Shown here piece after piece: positions 13,173 to 23,421 of a DNA stretch of 64,000 nucleotides. Position 1 is the first letter of the stretch. Each line of letters starts with the position of its first letter. The stretch spans positions 45,482 through 109,481 of the forward strand of contig NW_025955102.1 of the NCBI RefSeq assembly GCF_022376445.1, in the 5' to 3' direction. The position numbers and the translations under genes were made by a program. This stretch comes from Fomitopsis serialis. Lineage: Eukaryota; Basidiomycota; Agaricomycetes; Polyporales; Fomitopsidaceae. The notes beneath the pieces are model-generated. The model did no database searches, was not told the DNA's origin, and was given only the letters and a program-made list of their open reading frames with translations.

Positions 13173-15077
13173 ATGTTCAAGAGATACCAGAGTGGTTTGA
13201 AGTGCGCAGCCGCGGCTGCTCTGCTAAGTGCGCCACTCGCCAACGCTGCCAATACGTTCACGGTCCCTACCAAGTCTTCGCTCGCGTATGTCTTCCGCTT
13301 GCATTTCCATAACCCCTGGCCTGCGTTGGTGACACGTGCACATTGAAGGCCTTTCTTGGCAGGCTTCTCGTCTTCAAACGGTATGTAGCCATTGTTGGCC
13401 GGTCGAATAGTAAGAATGTCTGACCGCCGTCGATGTGATTAGACCCTTCAGCGCCCGCAACCAACGCAGCCTTGAAGTTTGTTATCCCGGGTGAGTACGG
13501 TCGAGCAACCTTCATCGCGTGTTCACCCTCATCATAACGTGTGTACCTCCCAGTTCAAGCGGGTGAAAATCAAACGTTCAGTGAAGTGCTGGTAGATACG
13601 GGAAGTGCCATCCTCTGGGTCGGCGCCCTGGACCCGTACCAGCCCGGACTCAACAGCCAAGTGTGAGCATGTTACTTCTTCAACTTGGGACAGCAAGGTT
13701 ATCCCCTGGCATGTCAGCATCAACGAGACCTTCAGCGTCGGGTGAGTCCAGTGCATCCTGTTCCCAAGGGCATCAATCTCATCCTTGGTAGCTACGGCGT
13801 CGGCGGCGTCAATGGGACCGCATACAAGGATCGCGTCACGATCGGCTCTGCCACGGTCGAATCCCAGATCATTGGCAGCGCAGAGTATATGTACGGGTTC
13901 ACCCTTGAGAAGCCCATTGACGGTATTCGTGCGTACCTCGGTTCCTCCTCATGACCGCCATTGGGTTCTCATCTGTGTCTTCTTATGTATGAAGTCGGCC
14001 TTGGTCCCTCCGGTTCAAACGGCGGCGAGGTGAGCGGAAGCAACACGACGCCGACCTTCGTGGAGAACTTGGTCTCGGAGGGAACGATCGACGAGCCGGT
14101 CTTTGGGATCTACGTCGGCCCGTTGAGCGACAGCGTGGAGAGCGCTGGTGAAATCACATTCGGGGGTATCGACGAGAGCAAGATTAGCGGTGCGTACGCA
14201 TGGTGTTAACTTGATGATGACACGTACTGACAGCCACTGGATGACAGGAGACCTCGTGTGGCTCAACCAGACGCCGCCTTACAACCTCCACTGGGAGTTC
14301 AACGTATGTGTCCGTTCACTCAGCAGTGCATTCACTAACCATTCCGGCTCTCGAAAGGCGACGAGTTTCAAGTGGGGCAACCTCACTGCAGATCCGAGTA
14401 CGCCCTCTATGCCCGTACGGACACCGGCGTCCTCCCTATCGCGATTCCCTTGCGAGTGCTCTTTCCTCCGATCTGGACCCACTCGCACTGATGTTATACT
14501 CGTCTACCTAGCGATCAATTCTTCGACATGCTCGACATGATCCCCGGCACCACGCTCGACCAAGCATCCCTCCTATCAGGCTCCATCGTCTTCCCGGGCA
14601 ACGTCACCGCAGACGACCTCCCACCGCTCGAGATCGGCATCGGCAGCCTCCTGTTCAACATCACCGCAGACCAGTACGTACCAGCCCCGGCGATCCCCAC
14701 CGCGTCCTCGCGGCGTATGCGCCTTGCTGACGTGTGCGCCCATGCAGATATACCGTCCCGGCGAGCCTGTATCCGTCGCTGAACATCACGGATGACGGGT
14801 TGACGCACACGTGGATCGGGTCTGGTGGGCCCTCGGCTCTTGATCTTGGGCAGAAGTTCCTCGAGCATGCGTACTCGGCGTATGACAGTGCGTGCTTTTT
14901 CTGGTCCATGCGCTCTGCGTTTACTGACGGATGCCCGTCTGCGACTCCTCCGATGACTTACGGACATCCCGGGATACGGTGTGCAGTGGAGAACCACCGT
15001 GAGTCCTGTATAGAGCTAACACAACGTGGATTCGAGCTGACTACGGTGCAGTCATTGGTTTCGCGTACCTGGCGTGA
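13173..15077 (+). CDS. Secreted aspartic peptidase, family A1 (polyporopepsin-like)
   Basis: An extracellular acid endopeptidase of the pepsin fold, typical of wood-decay basidiomycetes. The start ATG at 13173 begins a signal peptide (KCAAAAALLSAPLANA). Exons that join in frame include 13443-13490, 13554-13662, 13718-13741, 13792-13928, 13995-14189 and 14248-14303. The first catalytic motif is VDTGSAILWVGA (about 13590-13625) and the flap-side strand is SVGYGVGGVNGTAY. Later comes GLGPSGSNGG. The second catalytic motif is ARTDTGVLPIAIP (about 14410-14450), and the C-terminus reads YDMENHLIGFAYLA with stop at 15077. The second-Asp exon is in frame only if one T is restored near 14399 (GTAC for GTTAC). 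Exon 2 (about 13349-13380) and a possible GC donor near 14452 are uncertain. Probably a functional gene. Confidence 0.85.
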
Positions 15078-15735
15078 AGAGGCTGTGCTTTCCTTCTCTG
15101 TTCGACCTGCGCATCAGACACTGTTTCGCTTGGACTTCTACCGCGACTATATGGACAATATGGACACTTAGGCATAATCGAGTATCTCTCGGGCTGTCTC
15201 ATTGGCAGCCCGACGACCTTGAATGACTAGCACTGCGATATACCCACGTAGCCACACCGTACACGGCGATCTGTCCACGCGAGAGGTCCGTATTCTATGC
15301 TTCGAGAATAGCACATTCACGCCCATCGCAAGAGAATTTGAAGAGTAGGGGATTCTTGAGTGAGTGCACGCTTCCGATGTGATGAAGGCTCAGGCTCACG
15401 GTCGGGTCTCCCACCGCATAACGTTTGCAGCTAGTACAGCCGCATGCAAGTCGTTCTGCGGCCGTTGTATGCCACCTTGGGTACATATAGCTGTTTCTCC
15501 TCGTGCTCGCTCGCGAACGATCCGCCGTTGTGCGGACCTTCTCCTGGTTCGATGCGCAACAAGCGCGGAGGAGGCAGTTCGGACTGTCCCTGACTCCGAA
15601 TAGTAGCCTTGACCGTACCTACATGCGACCCAGCTTGATCCAGGTGCAGCTCGCTGTTGGGTATATTATGCGAGAGCACTTGCCGAATATGCCCCTTGTG
15701 TACAGGTTGCCCACTAGAGATCGGCGACGACGGTT
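15078..15735. other. Spacer between tandem aspartic peptidase genes
   Basis: A 658-bp stretch with no supported gene. It should contain the 3' end of the first peptidase gene and the promoter of the second. Confidence 0.5.
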
Positions 15736-17613
15736 ATGCTGAACGGTTACGACACTGTAATCAAGGTTGCCACGGCGTTTCTCTTGTTGGGGGCTGCCCA
15801 TGTGAAAGCGCATACCGCATTCTCGGTCCCTTTCACGTCGACATTGCGGTACGTCCTCCGCATTGCGCATGCCAGGATCGACGTTGATGACTGCTTCAAT
15901 GGCATTGCAGGTCCGGAACGATGGGACTTAGTAAGCTTAGCTTGCATTTCACACTTGATGCATGTAATGCTGATCAAGGGGACGTCATACTCAGACTACT
16001 CAGACAATTCCAGGGCTTCGACAAATACGAACGTGGATGTCCTCGTAGCTGGTATGTCTGCTACTTGACTTAGATGCAGTCTTTGACAATAGGTGTTTCT
16101 TGCCTTCAGTCCAAGCAGGAGACCATCAGACATTTGCAAACGTCTTGGTGGACACTGTACTGGCAGCGCGTACCTTGGGTAGGCGCACAGCAACCGTACA
16201 GTCCAGGCCCGAATACTCAGGCGTGAGAGAGCTCTGTACATCCTGAAAGTCCGCAGTACTGAGCTCACTGGACAGCATCAATGCGACTTTCACTGTTGTG
16301 GGTGCTTGTGCTCATATGAAGCCATCCGCGCATGATATCTTATCGACCATCGATGATCAGGTATGGCTCTGGCAAGTCAACGGAACTGCCTACATGGATA
16401 CAGTTGCATTGGTTCAGCCACTGCGAGCGATCAAATTATCGGCAGCGCCAATCACACGGACGGTTTCGAGCTCTGGGAGCCTTCGACGGATACGTGAGTA
16501 TGCACACCTCGAGGGCTCTAGCATGTCATTGACAACGGCATAGTGGGACTTGGTCCCCCTGGTTCAAACACCAACGAGACTTCAGGATATACCACTACTC
16601 CCACGTTCATGGAGAACCTGTATGGGCAGGGCAGCATCAATGAACCAGTGTTCGGTCTGTATATTTACCGTTCATCCCTGGTGAAGAGAACACCGGCGAG
16701 ATCACCTTTGGAGGAGTCAACCCAAGCCGCTTCACCGGTGAGGCTTGTCCACTGCCTTGGTTTAGACGCCAGCCTAATCACGTGCCACAGGCGAGATTGA
16801 ATGGATCGCCCAGAACGCACCGTACGATATACACTGGGGATTCAAGTAGGCAAACTCCAATATGCGCTTTTGAAGCGGGCTACTGACGTTCTGCTTAGGC
16901 GTCGAGTTTCGCCTGGGGCAATATCACCCTCGCGGGACCAATCTACGCCCGAACAGACTGCGGCGTGTTACCGATACTGTTACCCACGCAAGTATATCGA
17001 CCCGACTACACTGAAACTGACTCACTGTGTCTTCAGAGACCAGTTTTCGACATCTTGGACGGCGTGCCAGGTACCATCTTGATTGAATAGCGATAGTCAG
17101 CTTCCCACTTGTCTTGTATTCGCGAGCAATATGACTGCGACAACCTCCCGCCGCTTGAGATCGGGCTCGGAGCTTGCTTGTGTCCATCCCAGCAGAAGAG
17201 TAGGTATCATGCTCAACAGTCTCGACCTTGACTTATTCGTTGTCAATCGTGTATAGCTACATCGTCCCGAATCGCCTACGAGACGCTAAATGTCACTAAC
17301 GATGGCCAAACACATACGTATCTCTGCCCAGGTGGCCCCGATTATGTCAATCTCGGTCAGAAGGCCTCGAACACATATTCTGCCTACGAAGTGCGTCGTC
17401 TCTGATCTCCAACCCTTCACAAAGCTCACCAGGAACGGCTATGCTACAGTCGTGAATCATCGTGAGTGACGTACCGTATTCGCACTTCAGTCTAAGATTA
17501 ACATCTATGTGAGTCGTTGGATTTGCACCAGCAGCGTCACTGCGCCCCATCCCGAGTAAGATAAGGGAATGTCACGGACACTATCGTGTTACTGCTGGTG
17601 ACGAGTATGCCTA
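15736..17613 (+). CDS. Second A1 aspartic peptidase, tandem paralogue with frame breaks
   Basis: A tandem relative of the preceding peptidase. The start ATG at 15736 opens a signal peptide (VIKVATAFLLLGAAHVKA). Landmarks in order: VQAGDHQTFANVLVDT followed by WVGAQQPYSPGPNTQ, VNGTAYMDTV, GLGPPGSNTNETSGYTTT, GEITFGGVNPSRFTG, IYARTDCGVLPILLP, NVTNDGQTHTYL and AYE, then VVNH and VGFAPAAS near the end. Frame is lost at about 16157, 16175 and 16668. Each break is repaired by one extra base in a GG, TT or CC run, which would restore the first DTG motif. The second catalytic triplet reads DCG rather than DTG. It may therefore be a real gene hit by consensus errors or a young pseudogene. Only the exon chain, not each boundary, is secure. 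Confidence 0.65.
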
Positions 17614-18230
17614 AGTACATCCTATTATTATGTATGACTAGTCATGACTCCCATTTAGCTTCTATTGACACCCGCCGTCGAGGTGTTTGCCGTACGCGTG
17701 CTTCCACTAAGGGCGTGCATTTCTGAGGCCCGGCGGACACAATATGTATGCACTGCTTATAGGATGTCCGGTAGCGACCTCCGTCATCCAGCAACAGAAA
17801 CTCCCCTGGAGGCGTATTCAGCATCATTGACAGTGGGTACACCGAGATCTAGCTAGAAGTCTCGACAGTCCACCGACGCCAGCATACACCGTGAAAACCC
17901 GCAGGGACTCGCTGTACTACTATAGATACTGCTTATAGCGTGCGCATCTTTCGCTTGCCCAATGTAATGAGGTATGCTCCTGTTGAACCCGACCGTTGCC
18001 CAGTGGACATCGATTATAGGGCAACGACTCCGTCACCACATATGTAGCTCCCAATCGCTGTTCACTAGAACTGTTCAAATTCATCGCATACTCTCAGGCG
18101 TTCACCAAAATCGCATTAAATACGCCATTATGGCTGTTCATTGGATTCAATGATTGGTTACAGACGGATAGACTCGGACTTGCTCATCTACTGCTCTTAC
18201 TGAACAATACAGCACTCATTGTCCAGTAGC
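17614..18230. other. Spacer without a gene
   Basis: 617 bp between the second peptidase and the end of the small secreted protein gene. No conserved protein motif is visible in either strand. Confidence 0.5.
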
Positions 18231-18718
18231 TCAGCAGTTGTCGTGTGCGCAGGCTCCCTGTCAGAGAAATCATCAGCGCTGCATTACACCTTTTCCAAGC
18301 CAGAGTCAAGTCACGTACACTGATGAAGCGGTAGCTCTGGTCGCTCGGGTTGAGCGTCTTGCAGAACCCGGTGGCCGTGAAGTCGTAGCCGACGTTCTGG
18401 CACGAACAAGACCCATCGCCGGAAGTGATGACGAGACAGTACTGGTTGTCACCGGTAGTGCCGAGACCGTCATTGGGGATGTAGACGGAACCACGGCCTG
18501 CCTCGCCCAGGCAGCCAGGGTTGCGGATGTCGACACCGATACCGCCGTTCACGGAGCAGGCGGTGTCTAAGCAAATGGAAGGTATGTCAGCTGTTGGCCC
18601 GCAGACGAGGATAGGCGGACGTACCGTCGAAGAAGTTAGCGTAGAAGTCGGCCTTCACAGGAGCGAGAAGAGCCATGGCGATGGCGATGCCGGAGGTGAC
18701 GGTGCTGGAGAACTTCAT
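18231..18718 (-). CDS. Small cysteine-rich secreted protein, left copy
   Basis: Three exons, 18625-18718, 18319-18566 and 18231-18257, give 122 residues. A signal peptide (MKFSSTVTSGIAIAMALLAP, cleavage likely after VKA-23) precedes a mature part starting DFYANFFDD. Eight cysteines follow in TACSVNGG, GCLGEAGRG, QYCLVI, GSCSCQN, GFCKTLNPSDQSYRF and GACAHDNC at the C-terminus. This is the general style of basidiomycete secreted effector-like or cell-wall-associated proteins; the exact function is unknown. Intron positions and exon lengths are identical to the copy at 63149-63629. The gene is intact, with no frame break. A TATA-like box lies about 80 bp upstream. Confidence 0.85.
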
Positions 18719-18795
18719 GGTCGTTGAGTGCGGATTGGTGCGGTTGTCTGGGACGGTGTGCTTGTGATGAAGAGCCATTGGCCGACTCGGGGGCT

Positions 18796-18804
18796 CTTAT
18801 ATAG
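18796..18804 (-). promoter_or_regulatory. TATA box of left secreted-protein gene
   Basis: On the minus strand the sequence reads GCTATATAAGAGCCC about 80 bp before the ATG. The same string at the same distance precedes the right copy, which supports a core promoter. Confidence 0.65.
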
Positions 18805-19969
18805 CATTCTTGTGTGGCTTCAGGACAGGTCACTCGAGCGGCTGGATATCCTCAGTTACATGCTGTGACTATGCAGTGACCGGACTCACAACGCTTCCTC
18901 CGAGTCGGACAATAATCATTTACTGTTGACCATCACTATCCGTTGCATCGCTGTCAAGGTTTGTGGTTTCATGCCCGAAGGACGTCATCTAGCCACCCAC
19001 CCGACGTCCCATCTGACATACACGGTGCCCCCACCTGCCCAGGCTGATCCACAGCATTGCAATACCACAGGTGGTGGGGCTCAATCGGACAGCTTGCGAT
19101 TTGGGGCCAGTACTGGGCTAGCACACGCCCGACACGACTGAACAAAGCCGACTCCTTTGCGGGCCCAGATAGAACTCCATTCTCGACGCAAGGCCCACGC
19201 GGGAGAGTCTGCGCCTTACCTCGGGAAAATCGCGATTGGTGCGCCCAAGGTTGCAAGACCATCCGACGACAACCAGGATGAGTCGCCACTGGCAATACAT
19301 CGTGTCAGTGGGTCATTGACGGGGCGCGGAAATCTTCCGGGGGGACGAGTCGGACATGTGCCAGTGAGGGCGCGCATGACGGCTTTGTCCAGTCAGGTGT
19401 AATGGTGATTCGAGCTGCATCGCGCAGCATTTGCGCTGCGTCAGGGTTCATCGCATCCACTTGGGCGGTCTGAATGTGATGTTGAGACTCGTCGGCGCCG
19501 TGGAGTTGGTGCAAAGGCATCAATGCTACTATTCCGAGACGCATGCGCAAGCCAAAAATACCGGGTGGAATGTACTCTTGCAGCGTAGGAGTCCATCGTT
19601 AATGCATCAGCGAGATGTTGAGTTGTCTGGATTACTGGGTTTGAGGGTCTAAGTAGACTGACAGGTCTGAAATGGCACTGACCGCATCTAGTGCGTCTGA
19701 CACAGTTGAGCGTTTGGGAGAGTATTTGAGTCCAGCGGCGGCCTGAGCTTCTGGGGACCTGTCAGACTTGTGTCAGACCAGTCATTGGACGCGACCGTGA
19801 TAGACACGACAAACCGGCGACAGACATGACAGACGCTCGAAATTACGCCGATATCGGAGTGTTGACAACAAGTCTATATCAGTGGCTGTGGACAACACTT
19901 ATTTGGGGGACGAGACGGTCTTGTTTTGTAGCCACCTATGTTGAGAGCATATCTTCATTTACAGTAACT

Positions 19970-20285
19970 CTGACAATGCCTGCTTCGTGAACAGCAGCAG
20001 CAGCGTCATCGACACCCGCAGCCCTAACTAAGCCGGCCGTAGATCCGTCTACATCGCTAATGAAGGTCTCGTCACAACACCTCCGGCGACAGCGTTTACT
20101 CGCGCCAGGGCGCCAACCATGGCTTCACCGTCATTGGATTCTGCAAAACGTTCGACCCAAGCGACCAGAGCTCCCGTTTCGTTGGAGTAAGTTACTTCGC
20201 TTCTCCGTAGTTTTTCTCGGAAGCGATGGAATGCGATGCTGATTGTGGAGTCTGACAGGGATCCTGCGCAAGCAATAGCTGCTAA
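19970..20285 (+). pseudogene. Degraded third copy of the small secreted protein
   Basis: Plus-strand exon 2 and 3 remnants of the same family. SDNACFVNSSSS starts after an acceptor at about 19971, then AGRRSVYIANEGL, SGDSVYSRQGANHGF, GFCKTFDPSDQSSRFVG with a GTAAGT donor, and a last exon GSCASNSC ending TAA at 20285. There is an in-frame TAA just before AGRRSVYI and a one-base shift near TSGDS. The shift could be a CC contraction, but the stop cannot be explained that way. No clear first exon with signal peptide was found. It is more diverged than the two intact copies. Confidence 0.7.
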
Positions 20286-20312
20286 GCTACTGGAGAATGA
20301 GTGCTGAGACTG

Positions 20313-20512
20313 ACCTATGGCGAAGGGGGTCTATGTGCCCTGATGGCCAGCGCCTTGCATAGAGATGAGCTCCCATTCGAGGCGTGCTCGGTTCTGCAGT
20401 AGATCGTTCAAATGTATCCTCCAATCTACGCAACCCAGTAAGCCGGTTGTGTCATCGTAGAGTAGGAAGGAGTTTGATACGTACGATCATTGCCAGGCTG
20501 CTTTGTAGACAT
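20313..20512 (-). pseudogene. Broken dsRBD mini-gene, paralogue of the gene at 26119-26473
   Basis: The minus strand starts MSTKQPGN at 20512, then after an intron reads DWRIHLNDLLQNRARLEWEL and GAGHQGT, followed by TAG where the family has a tryptophan codon (TWT..). The sequence then resembles TPFAIG and a GTCAG donor, but no second half of the dsRBD (the basic helix exon) follows. Nucleotide similarity to 26276-26473 continues through the intron. A premature stop plus loss of the last exon argues for a pseudogene. Confidence 0.7.
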
Positions 20513-21130
20513 ATTGGGTATAGTTTCTCCCGAAGCTGAGAATGTCGAACAGTGACCGAGACAGCTCACAAAAAAGGTGTCGTTAAGGCAGCGCCAACAG
20601 AGCACCGGCTATGGTGTCCACGCTGAGTGTGACTAGCCGTCGCTATTGCCAATGTTTGTATGTTGAGGACGAAAGTTTGACAGGACAATTCTACGGCAGC
20701 GATTTCAGTTGTATTATGTACTATGGAGCTAGCAGTTGGAGGGCACGCAGTAGACGTAGCCTTCCACGGCGAAGGTTCCATGCCAGTATACAGTGTGGGC
20801 GGTACTAGTAGACACGAGACTTACGAAAGCGTAAAGCGAAGGCCAAGTCTGGGGTCGAACCAAACGATGGCCAGTCCTCATTGCCAGTATTTGCATTCAC
20901 TGTCAATAGTCAGCTCAACTCGTCTACGTATGTTGGCCAGACTACGGCACCAAATGCGCGTTGCGCTTCGAACGACATGAGTTCCACTGTGACCGCCGCG
21001 CCGTCGCCGTCGTATTGAGGACGACGTCCGACCTCCTTGGACAGCCCATAGACAGAGACGAGACCAGCGTTCACAGAACGTCAGACAGCGATTGCGGTAT
21101 GAAGCGAGAGGTGCGCTGGGTTGTGACGCA

Positions 21131-21157
21131 AGTAAGCAAGTAACTTACTTACTTACT
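21131..21157. repeat. Short hairpin of AGTA/ACTT repeats
   Basis: Eleven bases (AGTAAGCAAGT, 21131-21141) are followed by a 5-base loop and ACTTACTTACT (21147-21157), pairing at ten of eleven positions. It lies about 170 bp upstream of the F-box gene ATG. It may be only a microsatellite that happens to fold. Confidence 0.5.
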
Positions 21158-21323
21158 GTAGGTCACCCGGGCCGCCACCACCACGACCGCTGTGGTGGCC
21201 AAGTGGTGGCTGACAAGAATGGTCGCCTCGGCAATCGGCGGACCGCAGACAGCACTCGGCTGAGCGCTTCCGCGATCATCCAGCACGTCGACGTCGTCGT
21301 CTGCCTGTGCAGCAAGACCAGCC

Positions 21324-22510
21324 ATGGTCCGTCTACCCCCCGAGCTCACGGACCGTATCATCGACTATCTACACACTGACGTGCATTCTCTCTGTGCGTG
21401 TGCTCTGACGTGTCGGACCTGGTTGCCTGCGGCTCGCTACCACCGTTTTCGTTCGGTCAGCGTTGCGCACGAAGAAGGCATTGCAACGTTCGAAACCCTC
21501 GTAGCGTCTTCGCCGGCGATAGGCCACATCGTGGAAGACCTAGAGATATCTTTCTTTGGTTGCGAGCAACTCAGCTCTGTCTTGTCCTTGCTTTCGGCCG
21601 TCAGGGTGCTCAAGCTCCGTCACGGCGAGTGGGGCCGTGACTTCTGCATGGGTGACCTCGCAGCTGTCGGCGCTGAGCTTCCTGCCCTGCGTGAGCTGAC
21701 CATGGTCTTCTGCGTCTTGCCTTTGGATGCGCTAGCAGAGCTAGTGTGCTCCTTCACTGGCCTCGAAAGCTTCTCACTAGTTGATAATAACGGTGTCCAG
21801 TCCGTCAACACTTCCGTCGTCGGATGTTTAAAAGCTCTGCACACTCTGGAGTTGGACTACACTGGCAGCGACCTGACAACTGACGAGGAGCCGGATCTCC
21901 TCGTCGGTTGGCTCACCAGCACACTTCAACCCCATCAGCTCCAGATGCTCCATATCAGTCTTACTTACGATCCGGGGCCCATTCAACCCCTGTTCGACAC
22001 TTTCGGTCCGCATGGCCTGAAACACCTGAGACTCGATCTATACGATCTCCAAGGTATGTGTCGCTTAGCTTCTCGGAACACATACCTATCATAACTGAGG
22101 ACCATACAGAGACTGCTAGGGACACTACGTTCACGCTCGAACCCTGCACCAACTTACGCACCGTGTTTATCGAGCTCGGCGCTGGCAGTCAGTCGCCGGA
22201 AGCATCGATGGGCCTAATGTGGCCCAGCGTGCTCATATCTCAACTCAGCTCACTATCCCTTGAGACGATCACTTTGTTGGTGTCTGCCCCGTCATTCTGG
22301 CCTTGGGACGTAGATATTGTCTGGCGATTCGATGATCTCCAGGCGTTGGATTGGAGAAGCATCAATCGCACGCTAGGACGACTGTTTTTCAACAATCTAC
22401 GAGCTTTCAACATACATGGTCGAGGTCCCAGAGAGTCACTGGAGGCTTGTCTGCAGGAACGGTGTGGGACTGCGTACACACGAGGGTTGTTCCGATTGTT
22501 AGAGGAATAG
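21324..22510 (+). CDS. F-box/LRR-like protein, copy A
   Basis: A putative substrate adaptor of SCF ubiquitin ligases. Two exons, 21324-22053 and 22110-22510, give about 376 residues. The N-terminal F-box is LPPELTDRIIDYLHTDVHSL..CALTCRTWLPAARYHRF. The rest is leucine-rich repeat-like, with LPALRELTMVFC, FTGLESFSLVDNN, ALHTLELDYTGSDL and LRLDLYDLQ, and a C-terminal block FDDLQALDWRSINRTLGRL ending GRGPRESLEACLQ..GLFRLLEE. The intron (GTATGT..CATACAG) is phase 1 and joins DLQ to ETARDTTF. No frame break. This family is greatly expanded in Agaricomycetes; the targets are unknown. Confidence 0.85.
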
Positions 22511-22997
22511 TGTGAGCCTCAAGGAGCTGTGCGTCGTAATCTGCTGATGCCGCTTCGCAGTCGAGTTGTTACTTCGTGCTGCTCTGAAATCGGTTTGCTT
22601 GGTACGCGTCTTGTATTGTTTGAACACAGTTTAGTCGTTAACCTTCCTGTCTTACCAGAGTACGTTTTCTCTAGCCCTCGACCTCGTTTGTATGCTACGT
22701 CAAACCTTACGTTCTATTTTGGCTCCTGAACTTGTTCTATGGCCACCGGTCTGTCTCCATCCATCAGCCTCTTCTGTGAATATGTTGTCCGGGTCTTCAG
22801 CTGCCAGCGCCATACAGTGGGGGATCTCGGGAAACGTTCACGCCGAACGCAATCCGGTGTTTTGCTCATACATAAGTGGTAAGCATGCTATCTGCGAGGA
22901 TCTAGAGGCGCGCTCACATTCCTGATACTACAGCACCGTCTATCAAAATCCGACGCGCGTTGCTGGTGCTCGTACATTACCGTGAAACCTCAAAGTT

Positions 22998-23130
22998 CGT
23001 ATGGATCCACCATCTCTTCAGCATATCGTCTCAGAGCATTCCACGGCTTCCTACCTATCCCATGGCGCACGACGTTCCCAGCCGCTTCCGAGTCCGCGCA
23101 TCGCGGGCCAGAATAATGTATGCTGACATC
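22998..23130 (+). pseudogene. Remnant of an F-box gene start
   Basis: The sequence ATGGATCCACCATCTCTTCAG at about 23001 (MDPPSLQHIV) matches the start of the truncated F-box gene at 29378 (MDPPFLQHMS). It then diverges by deletion and loses the F-box itself. It marks the right end of duplication unit A. Confidence 0.55.
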
Positions 23131-23421
23131 TGTGCCCGCCGTGACGCGTTTCAAAACTCCAGATCGACAACACATGCACCGTATTTGACAAAACTGTGAG
23201 TATCAATGCACACAATCGTGCATCCTGTCGACTTCTCTGACTTCTGCCGCCATGCCATCTTTCAAGACGCTGAAAGTGGTCTTCTCGTGGCCTATACGAT
23301 GCAAATACCTGCTCGGCCGCCGTCGAACTCTAAGTGGCGTGCTTGCGGGGCACACGTTATAAAGCAAGGCCTTTGCTCTTCCGTCAAGCCATCCTCTGTA
23401 GGGCTTGAGACGTTCTACAAC

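Larger units (their letters stand above)
18231..19850 (-). repeat. Left arm of a dispersed inverted repeat (pairs with 62080-63630)
   Basis: The arm holds the small secreted protein gene plus about 1.1 kb of upstream DNA. Reverse-complementing it gives blocks clearly shared with the right arm: the gene itself, the TATA region, GGCCCCAAATTGCAAGCTGTC-like segments, a block around GGCTTGCGC..TGCGTCT, TTCAGACCTGTCAGTCT-like DNA and the far block around CCCCAGAAGCT. Identity is high in the gene and lower, with gaps, upstream. Confidence 0.75.
20313..23060 (+). repeat. Segmental duplication, unit A (pairs with about 26119-29460)
   Basis: The order is dsRBD gene (minus), spacer, F-box/LRR gene (plus), 3' region, then the start of another F-box gene near 22998. 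The same order recurs in unit B. The spacer also matches: TCCATGCCAGTA..., CGATGGCCAGTC and TAGTCAGCTCAACTC occur at about 20778-20915 and again at 27208-27345. Downstream of the F-box genes, GTTAACCTTCCTGTCTTACCAG-like DNA is shared (22637 and 29030). Confidence 0.8.

Noticed and set aside
15736..17613. Second aspartic peptidase as a definite pseudogene
   Set aside because: Its breaks follow the same homopolymer-loss pattern as in essential FAS, so inactivation is unproven.
20850..20875. tRNA-like GGTCGAACC string
   Set aside because: No cloverleaf stems fit around it, and the same string is altered in the duplicated spacer near 27285.
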